Shown here: positions 1 through 12,118 of the stretch, in pieces | Layout: every line of letters begins with the position of its first letter | Position numbering within the stretch: position 1 is the first letter of the stretch | Origin: Patella vulgata | Lineage: Eukaryota; Mollusca; Gastropoda; Patellidae | DNA: 64,000 bases | Direction: 5' to 3' | NCBI RefSeq assembly: GCF_932274485.2 | Contig: NC_065882.2 | Coordinates: 59,619,431 to 59,683,430 of the forward strand | The notes under the pieces: generated by a model | The model's input: only the letters and a program-made list of their open reading frames with translations | Databases searched by the model: none | What the model was told of the DNA's origin: nothing | Program-made: the position numbers and the translations under genes

Positions 1-119
1 AATCTGAAATTTACGTGCACATGTCCGAAGGAAAAGCAATAACTCATACCCCAAGAAGACTTGTCATTCCGTGTTGAAGCTCTAGGGAGTTTTGTCCGGT
101 TAAGGAACTCTAGTGTTAT

Positions 120-449
120 TTGGAACAATCTGCCAAGCTGGGTGTTGATTTGCATGAAGGCTACCTTTTCAGACCGACTGGGTTAGGGGAGGCGTTGACA
201 AAGAATGTACCAGTCACATCGTCCTGCATGAACAATCGACTAAAACGAGGTTTATCAGCCATAGGGTTATGGGCTGGTGAAACGCCGCACAGCATTCGGA
301 GTGGATGCGCTATTAACTTAAGAGCTAAGGGCGTATGTGATAGGGATGTTTTGGATCACGTGGGTTGGAAATCTTTCGACATGTTGGGGCAATATGTTGT
401 ACCTCAATCAGTTTTGCGTCAATCGTCGTCGGTACCCCTTTTAGCTTAA
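120..449 (+). pseudogene. Tyrosine recombinase, C-terminal part (DIRS-like fossil)
   Basis: The translated stretch shows the C-terminal catalytic signature of tyrosine recombinases: an HxxR box (PHSIRSG), a later His/Trp box (DHVGWKS) and a Tyr a few residues on (GQYV). In DIRS/Ngaro elements this enzyme integrates a circular DNA intermediate. The N-terminal part is not visible here. It ends about 140 bases before the Gag-like piece. A Crypton-type recombinase is an alternative, but the retroelement domains just downstream favour a DIRS-like source. Confidence 0.72.
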
Positions 450-591
450 GATGCACATCAGAGTGAAAAAAAAACTATGCAGAGATTGCCAAGGTTGCTT
501 ATACGCTGATGTCTTGGAAAGCCCTTGAATCTTTTTAAAGCTGGGTTTTCTTTATCACGTTATGTCCAAAATTGTTTTTTTGTAGAATGAT

Positions 592-1065
592 TTGATATCG
601 GAAGTTAAGAAATTAAGAGAAGAATTACAAGCTCAACAACAAGAACAGGAATCTGTGGAAACCATGGTAAGGGAGGTTAAAGAGTACGTGTCTAGAACCT
701 CTGAAATCAATATTGATATTTTGCATCAGAAACTGATTCTGCTAGACGAGAAGGCGAGGAAGGCAAGTCATACCAAGTCTGAAGAATATTCGTTTGTTTT
801 GCAGAGATTTATGGCTAATAAGACACTCCATAATGTAGGATCACTCGTTGTTTTGATGTTATCATCTTCCAGTGAATATAAACTACTAGAGAAGGAGCAT
901 AAGTTTTTAAAATCTTGGGGAGAAAGAAGCAATACTAATAGGTCAAATTATCAGAACCAATCACGCCCTCGGTATCCACCATCGAGACAGTATAAAATTG
1001 TTTGTTTTAGATGTGGGGAAGTGGGGCATGTGGCCTCAAAATGTACCAAATTTTCTTCAACTTAA
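592..1065 (+). pseudogene. Gag-like protein with CCHC zinc knuckle (DIRS-like fossil)
   Basis: The piece starts with a charged, coiled-coil-like segment rich in Glu, Lys and Gln and ends with a retroviral-type zinc knuckle, CFRCGEVGHVASKC (Cx2Cx4Hx4C). Such knuckles bind nucleic acid in Gag-type proteins. Its position just before the RT region fits ORF1 of a DIRS/Ngaro element. It belongs to the fossil described for 1-3900. Confidence 0.7.
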
Positions 1066-1122
1066 TTGCAAGTTTTTGTTGTACATTTTGTTTTGTAGAT
1101 ACCATATGAATGTCATAAGTGG

Positions 1123-2144
1123 GTGAATTTTGAAGGCGTGTCCTGTGAATGGCATCCTATGGTTCCTGCCGAATCAGCTTTTACTAATCCGGTCGAGATC
1201 AATCATGTTGTCTTTAGGGACCCAAACGCATTTAATGCGGGTGGTTTACACAGTCATGTTGACGAATGGAGAAGTATTTTGAACGCTTTACCAAAGTCCA
1301 GTCAATCCGATTTAGCTCTTGATTGGTTAGTAAATGGGGTTCGAGTAGAGAATTTCATTGTTCCTTTTAAAGGAACATTTAAGAACATTGTTTATGATTG
1401 TAATTATCCTCCAGCTAAAATTTTAAAGAATTCTTCTAACTGTTACTCTTTTACTGAATTTATTGATAACGAGGTTGCTAACAGGCTAAAACCCGCTGCA
1501 ATTTCTATTTGGGGTTCTGTTGGCGAAGGTCACCCCCTTACATCGTGTCACCACTAACTGTGGAACCAACCAAACCAAGACTATGTTTAGACATGCAGTT
1601 TTTAAATTTGTGGATGAAGGATACCCCTTTCTCTTTAGACAGCTTAAACGATGTTCCTAGAATAATTGATCAGGGTTCTTTCATGACTAAACTTGATGAT
1701 AAATCGGGATACGACCATGTTTTCGTTTCAAAAAACAGCTATCCCTTTTTGGGTTTCGAATGGAAAGGTGTCTACTATGTTTGTAATACAATTCCATTCG
1801 GCTGGAAGAATTCGGCTTACGTCTATCCCACTTTAAGTAAATTAGTAGCGTCTTACCTAAGATTTCTTGGAGTTAACAATTTGGTATATATTGATGATAG
1901 GTTGATTGGATCTATAAATATGGAAAACGAAACTAATATTAGGAGAGCAGAAATACCGGTATATATGTCATGTGAGTTAGAAATTCGGCTAGGTTATTTT
2001 GTTGGTATATCCAAATGTGTTCTAATTCCATCCCAGAGGATAGTTTATCTAGGGATGATAATTGATTCAATTCACCAAACCTTCACGTTAACTGAAACTA
2101 AAATAAAGAAGTTCGTAAATTTGAGGAAGAAATTTTGGCATTGA
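1123..2144 (+). pseudogene. Reverse transcriptase region (DIRS-like fossil)
   Basis: The second half, from about 1581, carries recognisable RT blocks: RLCLDMQFLN, then FMTKLDDKSGYDHV (motif A region), NTIPFGWKNS (motif B region) and the catalytic YIDDR box (motif C). The first half is a family-typical leader that I cannot assign to a domain. The ordering and the YIDD form fit DIRS/Ngaro RTs. It belongs to the broken fossil described for 1-3900. Confidence 0.75.
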
Positions 2145-2383
2145 ATCGGGTAAATTTATTATCCCTGCAACGTTTTGCGGGAAAGTGCCTGTCCTTCTCA
2201 TTAGCAATTCCAGGCGCGAAATTGTTTGTAGGTACCTTCTTTCGCACTATAGCCACTAGTTTCACTGTAAATTCTAAAGATTATATCCCAATATCAAAAG
2301 AATTAAAAGAAATTGAATTTTGGCGTTTTTTGGAAAATTATAATCCTATATTCCGTTGGAAGGCCGAATTTCATAAAACTTTG

Positions 2384-2760
2384 GGGCTCGCAACTGATGC
2401 CTCGGATTTTAAGTGGGCGGGTATTCTGAACAATGGAAGCAATAATTTAGAGATCAGTGACTATGGGACTCAAACTGAGATGAGTTTACCAATTTTGTTG
2501 AAAGAATCGAAGGCTCTATTCAACTCTTTATTGGCATTTAGTCAAGAGATACGGGATTCTCGACTTGATGTTCTGATTGATAACAAAGGTTTGGTTGACT
2601 CCTGGAATAACCAGTACAGTAGATCATCTGAGTTAAACCAAATACTGAAGCAAATATTTTTTTGTTTTGTTAGAGCACAACACAAGTTTGAAACTCATAC
2701 TGATTCCATCCCAATATAATCCAGCAGATATTCCTTCTCGCTCTCTGTCAAAATCGGATG
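2384..2760 (+). pseudogene. RNase H region (DIRS-like fossil)
   Basis: LATDASDFKWAG matches the first RNase H acidic block. KESKALFNSL gives the second acidic residue, and VLIDNKGLVDSW the third. The final NPADIPSR block matches the end of the domain, where NxADxxSR is very common in DIRS and LTR-type RNase H. It follows the RT as expected. Confidence 0.72.
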
Positions 2761-3013
2761 TTATGATCTCAGATTTGTCTTACAAAAGGATAGATTTAAT
2801 AATTGGACCACATACGGTCGATTTGATGTCGCTGGATTGTAACTGTGTTAAGGACAGGCATGGAAACCCCTTGAAACATTTTACACCTTATATACCCCGT
2901 TTTCGGGGGGAACTAATGTATTCTCTCAAACGCTGTCAATAAATGAAAACTACTACGTTTTCCCGCCGTTTTGTTTAATTTTACCACTCTTAAAGTTTAT
3001 ACAGGCCAAGAAT

Positions 3014-3736
3014 GTGGAGTGTACTATAATAGTCCCAGCCCTTCAACCTGTGCCAATATGGTTCTCAGTCCTTTTAGCAATGGCGAAACATTTTGTAATT
3101 TTGGCTTATAAAGGAGACAAACATGCGTTAATGTACCCCAGTAAGAAGGGTTTCTTTCATGATAAAATAGGGATACCTTGGAATTTATGGGCTGTTAAAA
3201 TTAATACTTCGTGCAATTCAAGCCATGTTGATCTGTGGCGTATTCCAGGGAGACATTTTTCTGTGGTTATTTTAGGAGATTCTATTATAAAACGTATGCA
3301 AGGAAGGGTAAATGCCAAAGTTCTTTGTATTCCGGGTGGGAAGGTAACAGATATAGAACATAATTTGACCGGGTTGTTAAATTACTCATCGTGTATTTAC
3401 TTATTTATACATGTAGGTATCAACGACATTTTGGGTAAACGAACGCTTCAATCCGAATATAATCTAAAAGCATCTTTAAGGAAGCTTGCAAATAAATTGA
3501 ACATAGCAGAAGAGGTCATAGTTTTTCTGTATCAGGTTGTTAAAACTAGCGATATGACACTAAATAGACAAGTGGCCATTTTTAATGATAATTTAGCGTC
3601 GTTGGCCATGGAAAATCATCATTGGGAGTTAATTTCAAATGATAACATTGTCACATCGGATTTAGCAGACGGCTTACACCTCAAGGATAGTGGCTTGTCA
3701 AAATTAATAACTAATTTTGCTATTCCTTATGTGTAA
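3014..3736 (+). pseudogene. SGNH/GDSL-type hydrolase module (DIRS-like fossil)
   Basis: The first 80 residues resemble the region that follows RNase H in DIRS/Ngaro Pol (IVPALQPVPIW, then a PWNLW box). From about 3257 there is an SGNH hydrolase fold: VVILGDSI (Ser block), CIPGGK (Gly), HVGIND (Asn) and DGLHL (Asp and His). All four block residues can be seen. Hydrolases of this type are known in some DIRS/Ngaro retroelements, and their role is unknown. The module is followed by an AT-rich tail with a poly(A) signal at 3888-3893 and no recombinase downstream. Confidence 0.7.
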
Positions 3737-4166
3737 AATGGCGGTATTTTTTTTTTAAAGCCATGTGGCAATAGTTATTTGTATTTCGCTAGCATGCTGT
3801 TAACTCAATATATAATTATTGATAATATATTTTGTCAAATTTTTGTATGGTGCATGCTTGATAATTTTTTTGTTAGCGATGAACTTCAATAAAAATAGTT
3901 TTCAAATTTGTGTCCTGTGTTTATTCTGTGAATGCATGCCCTGCCAAAGCAGGTGGTTATTATAAAGTTAATGCTCACGAAACTGAAAAAAAATGACTAT
4001 ATATTTGTTTTTTTATGGTTAAAACATTACAGTGACTTGATTATGTTCGCAATATCAGGTGTTAAGTGAGTTTTGGGTCTCCTGTCTCCGTTTGAAATGA
4101 GTTTTGCGTTGTTCGGGTGTGACTGCGACAGGTTAGTATCGTATAGGAGTTAATCAACTTTGGGTG

Positions 4167-4485
4167 TTTAACGAAATATTTCCCCAGACCTAACATCTGT
4201 AGGGATAGGATGTTTGATGAGACCAGAATACTGTTCTCAACTAAAACCTATACCGGAAGTGTCACATGGTCTACCAACAATCTTCTCATCGCTAAACTCC
4301 TTACTTGGAGGGGGGATGTGGTTGCTTACGCACTGTGTTCTGTTGAATTGGGGCCCCTTTTTTATATTTTCGTGTTCCCACCCACCCACCGCTTTTGTCT
4401 CGACAATCCTATTTCTACAGCTATTTTAACGAAATATTTCCCCAGACCTAACATCCGTAGGGATAGGATGTTTGATGAGACCAGA
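4167..4485. repeat. Pair of 61-bp direct repeats 258 bp apart
   Basis: 4167-4227 and 4425-4485 match with one difference (TCTGT against TCCGT); both contain ATTTCCCCAGACCTAACAT. They bracket about 200 bp with a CCCACCCACC tract. Being just downstream of the DIRS-like fossil, they could be part of its split terminal repeats, but the partner at the left end lies outside the window. An unrelated local duplication is equally possible. Confidence 0.7.
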
Positions 4486-4489
4486 TACT

Positions 4490-5079
4490 AATACATTATG
4501 TTGATAATATCTAAATTATCCGAAGACTAGACTTGCGTAATGAGAAGACGTCAAATTATATTATGGTTGTAAGAATTTCCACAACTGTAAAACTAATTTA
4601 CCTCGATTGTTTCAAGCTATAAATGCTCACTGTCTTCATAATATACCCCCAAACAACTGCTCCATGTTGGTGTCATTTGTTTCAAAGCTGTACTGGCAGA
4701 AAGGTTTGTTGTATGTGCACATATTTTCGAAAGATTTAAAACAATAACCTTTTCGTTGAACAAAATGGTCTTAAAGATCCACACAGTTATTGTATCTCAA
4801 GGAAAGGAAACATGTTAACTATAAATGTATGGCCACTATTAGTTTCAGGGTGTAAGCTAAACCAGCAAGCAAAACATAGTTAATCGATGAGTGTATTGAA
4901 TTGTGTTGACCCAAAATCTGAATATTTAGCGAATAATGGAAACGGAATTTAGTTCTTTGAGAAATAGATCGGTGTGTCTTAATTGATATATTGCCCATAT
5001 GCAATACCATTCAATACAAATTGCGCTGGCTCACTTACCAGGAAGCCCTAAATTTTGTCAAAGTGCATGGTGGAGAACA
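4490..5079. other. No gene seen
   Basis: AT-rich sequence. The open frames here are short and resemble no protein I know. No structured repeat was seen. Confidence 0.6.
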
Positions 5080-5295
5080 TGGCAACGAACAAAACTGGTC
5101 TAGTCGTTCGAATGGTACAAAAAACGAGATCCACCAGTATACTCAATGCCGTGCAGGTAAAAGAGTTTGAAATTTGATAAAGAATAGGCGCTTTCTTGGC
5201 ACACTGCCCATCATAGCAGACTGCATGGCGTATGTCCGACTTTATTTGCCTGGTTGCTACAATAAAATAGGACTTAACGCCCATTTCAATTGTAC
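5080..5295 (+). mobile_element. Diverged SINE fragment (family 2)
   Basis: It aligns by eye with the better preserved copies at 33077-33352 and 39400-39769. The shared landmarks are GTCTAGTCGTTCGAATGG, GGTAAAAGA, TCATAGCAGACTGCATGGCG and the end GGACTTAACGCCCATTTCA. The tRNA-like head is missing. Open frames on both strands here are artefacts of the SINE. Confidence 0.65.
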
Positions 5296-5515
5296 TACCC
5301 TTTATATAATGTCACTTATACCAGCTTTTACGGCTCCTGTCGGGAGATTAACAATGCAACGACTACTGAAAAAGCGAGTAATTGAAAAAATTAATTATCT
5401 TGCCAATTGATGCCTTTTTCCTGCATTTTTGACAAATGCTTTGTACATATACGGTGAAAGATTAACCTTCAGTTAATACGATGGTCTGGTTGGAGTTTTG
5501 TGCCATATGAATAAT

Positions 5516-5623
5516 GATTTTGATTCAATTCTTGTCATTTTACTTCAATAATGAATGAATGATATTAGCGATTTTGATTCAATTCTTGTCATTTTACTTC
5601 AATGATGAATGAATGATATTGGC
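5516..5623. repeat. Two 54-bp tandem units
   Basis: Units 5516-5569 and 5570-5623 both start with GATTTTGATTCAATTCTTGT and differ at very few positions. Confidence 0.8.
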
Positions 5624-5639
5624 GATTTTTTTAATGGGC

Positions 5640-7473
5640 GGTGTTTTCCAGCGATTCAAAATTGAATTTGTACACTTAATACCGTGACACGATATGCGAA
5701 AAAATTAAATTGGATGTGCGTATCAGCAATGCACAGCTGCCAACAAAAAAGACAGATTCGTGTATCAACTATTGTTAGAAATATAACATGCCCATAATGA
5801 ATTGTCTTGCAATAAAAACATTTCTAGTTTATTCCAATATTTTTAAAATTTGGATTGACACCAGATTATATTATATTAAATAGGCTACCCATATTTTAAA
5901 CAACGAAAATATTTTTGATATTATCCTATAAAGGCTTTTTCTGAATTATTCCACAAAGAATATTCTCAAGCAAACCGCTTAATCACTGTTATTAACATAT
6001 AATTACCCATGAGTATTCTTTTTCGCCACAAAGGCAATTACCTATTGAGTTCCTGCAATAAATCAATACCATTATTGCTGTTCTCCTTCTCGAACCTGTA
6101 CATATTATTGAAAATTCAGTCTCACGGCGGAGCTTAAAATCTGCTGGATACTAAATGTATGCACCATCTGCAGTGTCTGGTAATACAATGTTAGGGAAGC
6201 CATCGTATTATCTGTGACACTTTAGTGCGGTCGGCACAACTCTTTAACAACTATACGAATGAAATCCAAATAGGTTAATCCAGTAACATAAATGCGAAGC
6301 CTCTGGGAAATAAGCCGAAAAGATCGAACCTGAACATCCAGATGTTAATCATTTTGACCACTTAGAAATGATAGAAGTCTAATCAAATCGCTGGTTGTAA
6401 TTTGTTTGCCCCGGGGTCACAAAATAAGAAAACTAGTAGTATTTTTATGTGTTAGAACAAATTCCCAGATTTCTCCTAGTTAACCACCTGGAAAAGATAT
6501 TGTCCTTTATTATATGGCCTACGACTCTTTTGTTGCGAGTCACCAGTTACTGAATTTATCTTCCGGTAAAAGTTTAAGCACCATGGATTCGATAGTCTGG
6601 CAATCGATAATTGGTTATATTTGGATTTGTACGTTAGACGGTTGATGTACGTAATTTTGGCAAGATTATGCGATGTGAAAATAGAGTAGATAATATTCGA
6701 TAGACAGAATCTAGCAACATGTATTGATAAAGAAACCGCTTGATTGACGGGTATTATGTTTTAGGTATAAGGAAGGTTAGATAAAGACTAAACCTGCTTC
6801 TATAGCACAATAACTTTTGTGCAAAGTCCTGTTTTAAAGAAAACCAGGGACACTTTGATCAATTCAATAAATGTAATTTCATGTTCAATTCCATGTCACT
6901 AGCTAGCCTACATATTCAAACTTCAAGCAATTGCCGATTTTTTTTTTAGAGCAAAGAATTTTCCACAAACGTCTGCAACTAAGATCGAACTAAATTGCAT
7001 ATTTTGTTTCACAACTGTCTACACACTGGCGTGATCATATCCTGTTTAGCATAACGACGCAGCAGTTAGGCTTGTTTGAGCGATTTTAATATTGTAATTT
7101 TGTCGTTGAGAGTTTTACTTCGGCAAACACCTGTGTCGGAATTCTTTTTTTCCTCAGTCATGTCAGCCAGTGTTCTAGTTATATAACCCGTCAACGTAAG
7201 TTAATAACGGTCAGTATCGCACCCAGTTTAAATTCACTTATTGAAACACTTAGAATTCTGTAATATGTAGTGATATGCAGTGTGATAAGTCGCTGGCTAG
7301 ATGTGGAAAGTACAAAGCCACAAAAATCCCCATATCCAACGTGTGACGAATATTCTACACATTTTAATAGCCTTATGGTCGTATTGTCTCTGGATATATT
7401 TGTAATTTTTTACTTATGGTTAGGACGTTTCTTTAAATGTCACTCTAGCATCCCAGGTTGTGAGTTTGCAACT
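5640..7473. other. Gene-free AT-rich stretch
   Basis: No frame with recognisable protein content and no clear repeat was found. This could be intergenic or intronic. Confidence 0.55.
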
Positions 7474-7523
7474 TACTCCGATTATGGTTACATGAATATA
7501 CTCCGATTATGGTTACATGAATA
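7474..7523. repeat. Two 25-bp tandem units
   Basis: TACTCCGATTATGGTTACAT occurs at 7474 and again at 7499, an exact head-to-tail duplication that lies inside two meaningless overlapping frames. Confidence 0.8.
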
Positions 7524-8489
7524 ACAATACCACAGTTCGTTTTTGCATTTTATGTCAAGCACAGGATACACATAGGTTACAAGCATGGATTAAAATAAAG
7601 TCATTCTCTACTTTTTCAACCCCACTATCTCGCAGAACGAGTTTACTGACGGAATGTCTACATCATATGGCTCTCCCACAACTTAACGGGGGATTCTGAA
7701 TCCAGATAGCGTCCCTTGACCACCAACGGTCGCTCCTCTTTTTAGAATCTGTCTGGTGTCTCACTATCCCCCAGAGCTCTGATGGTTTTCTACGCTTGGT
7801 TCCAGCGTTCAATTATCTAGCTGGTCAAATATGACGTAATTAATTATAATGATTGGCGCGCGTGCTTAATGACCTGAGTACTATCCTTAAATGAAAAGTA
7901 GGGATATTCCTCTTCTAAGTGTTCTAGATCATAGAATTTATCCTTGGCCTTAGACCCCATGGCCTGTTATTCTTATAATATTTCATACACAATTAAATTT
8001 GCGTTTCAAATAGACTCGTACCATAGCCAATATTTTAATAATGGAGGTGGGAGATAACATATGTATTTATCACATTACAAATCATATTATCACAGATTTC
8101 CGTTTCACGTGTTGTTTGGCTTGTCTGAATCTGTGAACAATAATTAGTCAAGGCCATAATATTATTACACATATGTGTTGATTTGCACAAATCTCGCCAT
8201 CAAAATTATTACAGTTTGACCTGTCTGATATGGACAGTATGTCCATAGCAACCATTGTGAGACCAACACTGAAATAAAATGTATTTTTTTATCTTGCAAA
8301 TACAGTCATATTATTTTTGCGTGTTCCTGTGTTTCAGGCGCGTGTTTTAATATGTCGGTGTTTGCATTTCATTGAGTTAGACATAAAAGTTAAGAGCAAA
8401 ATTTCGTGACGGTTTTCTGGAATAAAGTTTCAAATTTGAAATGTTTTCCTACTGTGCCAAGGAAATATTCATTCACAGCGAGTCACCTC
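7524..8489. other. No gene seen
   Basis: AT-rich, with no recognisable coding content or structured repeat. Confidence 0.5.
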
Positions 8490-8567
8490 ATGGAATATCA
8501 AGAACTGTTTTACTCATGGAATTTCAAGAACTGTTTTACTCATGGGATTTCGAGAACTGTTTTACGC
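8490..8567. repeat. Three 26-bp minisatellite units
   Basis: Units begin at 8490, 8516 and 8542. Each reads ATGG(A/G)AT(A/T)TC(A/G)AGAACTG and onward. Because 26 is not a multiple of 3, it does not encode a protein repeat. Confidence 0.8.
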
Positions 8568-8599
8568 AGTCAACAACACCTCTACGATTAACCACAATC

Positions 8600-9800
8600 C
8601 AAGCAATTTCAATTTAGCTCAATAATAATAATAATGCCGTTTTTTCAATATCGACGACTTAATCACCTTGTACCAGTCACTGAAGCTAACGATCGAGGTG
8701 GTATTATAGAATAATACCCACTTCATCAACTTGAAACCCACACAATAAAAAACTAACTAAGCCTACAGGTACATCAGAAACGATAATTAAATTATATGTT
8801 TTTTCTCTTTTTGCACTCAATATAATTTCATAACATTTGACGCCTACTATTTTCAAACCTTCTGGAGTGACACGTAAAGTTATCAATCGTCTTGAGATCA
8901 GTGATTAGAAACTAGTCGTGTCAACATATATTGTGTTTATCGACAATCTATGAAATTAATTATCAAGATTGATAACTTATTACCCAAATTGATCATGATT
9001 TGCTCCGATTTATAAAAGATAACAACGGTGAAAAGGGCACAATCTTAAGTTGAACCTTCGTGCGTGCAACACTGCCAATATTATTCCGAAAGTCACGATA
9101 GCATTTAAAGTAACCGTCCCAGGTTTCACTGAAACGTTCATCAAAAGTCCTAAACTGTACAGTAATGATTTTCAAAGATGCGTTAAAAGGGTCAGTTAGC
9201 CTATCAAACTAATTTGTGCGAGTGATTTAGCAAATCTGTAAAGACAGACATCATTTAGCCATAAACAAAGTTTGGAATCCTGTCGTCTACAACACGTTAA
9301 AACGGACTGCTGCATTTCTTGGAAAGAACTTATATTTTCTTGTTTAATTTGATTATGTGTGAAAAAAAAGCAAACTATTGGGATTGGGATTTATGAAATA
9401 ACCTAGTTTTAGAAACACCATAATTGTAAGTTTGTTTCATGTAACAATTGAAAGTGGAAGTGGATGTCTTCAGGTCATCCAGCTTTGAAATGACATGTGT
9501 TAGAAATAGCAATGGGGATTTGATGAAATAACATTAAAACATGCATGTGCAAAACATATAACACATCAAGAAAACACGCATGATTAATAATATAGATTTA
9601 ACAATATTACCAAAACAAAATGACTATAGTCATCACCATTCCGCGCCCTTGCACTTTTTTGGAAGGCAAAAGGAAAAACAAGTTCTTGGAATATCAAAGA
9701 ATTCATACTCTGATCACAGTAGCTCGGCAAGGCACGGTCGCTACTCCCTGTAAGATTTGCACAACAACCTTTGTCGACCTCAATCAGCTGTTGTATGTTA
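8600..9800. other. No gene seen
   Basis: AT-rich. Frames of 60-73 codons on both strands near 9.6-9.8 kb overlap each other and resemble nothing recognisable. Confidence 0.5.
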
Positions 9801-9804
9801 AACA

Positions 9805-10760
9805 TTAAGCTTATACATCAGAAAATAAAATATTATAATAGTTTGTACAAAGTTTCAAAAATATTTCTTGAACGGATGATGATAATGAAATATGCTCCAG
9901 AAATGAAATTGGGGTGGAAGGACGGTCATCAGAAAATAAAATAATAGGTTGATCAATGTAAAAGTGTCATAAACGTATCTTGAACAGTTTCTGGGATATG
10001 CTCTAGAATAATAATTATATACCAAAAATTAAGTCAGATGTGTAGTAAAAGTTAAAAAAAAACATTCAACAGAGAATTTTGTTTCCATGGAAACATAAAC
10101 ATTAAATCCGACAAATTCATAAATAGCAAAAGGCACAACTATTGTAATAGGCTGATGTGTGTGCAAAGTTTATGAGAAATGCTCCGGAAACAAAAAATAT
10201 ACATAAAAATTAAGTCAAATTTGTTTCTATGGAAACATAAAAATGATTAAATCCGAGAAATTCCATATTAACAAAAGGCACAACTACTTTAATCGGTTAA
10301 TATTTGTACAAAGTTTCATGAAGGTATCTTGAATGATAAATAGATATGCTACAGAATGGTTTATGAGATATGCTCCGGAAACAAAATTCCACACCAAAAA
10401 CTACGTCAAATTGTTTGTTTCCAGGGAAACACAAAAATTATTAAATTCCAAATTAGCAAAAGGCACAACTACTATAATAGGTCAATGTTTGTACATTGTT
10501 TCGTGAAGATATCTTGAATGGTTTATGAGATATGATCCGGAAACAAAATTATACACCAAACACCAAGTCAAATTTGTTTCCATGGAAACACAAAAAACAT
10601 AAATCCCAGAAATTTATAAATAGCAAAAGGCAGAATTACTGTAATGGGTTAATGTGTGTACAAATAAAGTTTCAAAAAGAGATCTTGAACGGTTTATGAG
10701 ATATTATGTTCTGGAAACGAAATCGGGACGGACGGATTGACGGAGCCCGTTTCAATACCC
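9805..10760. repeat. Degenerate tandem array, units about 145-185 bp
   Basis: The landmark CAAAAGGCA or its variants recurs at 10127, 10272, 10457 and 10624. It is accompanied each time by TTTGTTTCCATGGAAACA-like, TTTGTACAAAGTTTC-like and GGTTTATGAGATATG-like blocks. The first, more eroded units start near 9805. The array ends with a GGGACGGACGGATTGACGG tract. It is clearly old, since the units differ at many positions. Confidence 0.75.
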
Positions 10761-11690
10761 CTTCCGAACTCTGCAGCTATTATAGAAAATTATTTTATAC
10801 CTATGGTTTCCTGATAACATTTAAGTAGCACTTCAGAACTGCAGATAACGATTCTCGTGTCTCAGTGTAAACAGCGGTCTGTGTCTATGCGTGTCAGCCT
10901 CTGGCTTTGAAGTCTACAAATATATCACGAGAGTATCCATACACACACACCAACACAAAGACAAACTTTTCAAACAACCAAAAACAGAGCGACTCGAGGC
11001 ACAATTAAGACACGGATATTAGTTTTCGATATGGCAATTATAAAATTACAAAGGAATTGGTGCTGAGATAGTGTTCAATATACACGAAGCTATATCCTTT
11101 GACTCAAGTAACACTCGATATAAATCTATTAGCTTTTAAATCTACAATTAAGGTCGAAACCATCGCTCCAGTTATAAATAGTGATTGATATCGTGTAAAG
11201 GTAGGTATACGTACACTCGTTCAAGTACATTAGAAACCACTTTATAATTACGACCTGATTAAAATAAAGTGTGACGAAATTTTTTTTTTTTCTATTTCAC
11301 TGGTTAGTTTAAGCTGACAGGTGAGTCTACCACTTTTTACTTAGTTGACTGATATATAACATATTCAAAATTTGCACTGTATAAAATTCAAAACTGCTTG
11401 GGTAACTGTAATCTTGTTACTTGAAGTGAATTTTAGTCATGGAAATCCGAAAAGCACTTTCACTGAATTACTGGGTGTTGATTTGACTTAGCGTGTTGTG
11501 TTGTTAAAAGTTCATATGTTAAAAAATGACGTTTCTTGAAAAAGTATTAACTCCATTCTGGTGTACTTTTCAATATTGTGTAGGTTTGTGTATAATTTTA
11601 AGACAATGTAAAATATTTTGAGTGGTAGTTCAAAAGATTTTCTGCTTATTCCGAATCTCTTCCAGCACTAGACTTTATAGCATGGATTCC
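10761..11690. other. No gene seen
   Basis: AT-rich flank between two repeat systems; no coding content was recognised. Confidence 0.5.
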
Positions 11691-11790
11691 ATCGTGACGG
11701 AATTACATGGTACCCCTTATTGTGCAGTCTTAAACGTACAGTGGCGAAATAATACAGTAATACAATAGTATATTTCAATGCGGGGATTAT

Positions 11791-12118
11791 AAGAAGGGGG
11801 ATATCTGAGGAATGATTAAAAAATCCAGTTGGATTCTTTACATCAGATGCATTTTATGAAATACGGTCTATAACATTATGTGACGGAATTACCCACTTTG
11901 ACATTACCCAAATGAAAACTACATGTATGTATGTTTCATTAAATCTGTGAATCAAGAAGGGGGATATCTGAGGAATGATTAAAAATCCAGTTGGATTCTT
12001 TACATCATATGCATTTTATGAAATACGGTCTATAACATTATGTGACGGAATTACCCACTTTGACATTACCAAAATGAAAACTACATGTATGTATGTTTCA
12101 TTAAATCTGTGAATCAAG
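11791..12118. repeat. 162-163 bp tandem duplication inside the transposon-like left end
   Basis: Units start at 11791 and 11954 (AAGAAGGGGGATATCTGAGG) and differ at only a few positions. Each contains one copy of the 13-bp motif, so the duplication increased the motif number from the left side. Confidence 0.85.

Larger units (their letters stand above)
1..3900 (+). mobile_element. DIRS-like (tyrosine-recombinase) retroelement, broken fossil
   Basis: The stretch carries, in order, a tyrosine-recombinase C-terminus, a Gag-like piece with a CCHC knuckle, a reverse transcriptase, an RNase H and an SGNH hydrolase, all on the plus strand. This set is typical of DIRS/Ngaro-type retroelements, which integrate with a recombinase rather than a DDE integrase. 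The left end lies outside the window. A possible poly(A) signal sits at 3888-3893. The coding region is interrupted roughly three or four times, so the copy is dead. The domains remain easy to read, which suggests moderate rather than great age. The recombinase lying before Gag is unusual for the family and could mean two adjacent copies or a permuted copy. Confidence 0.8.
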
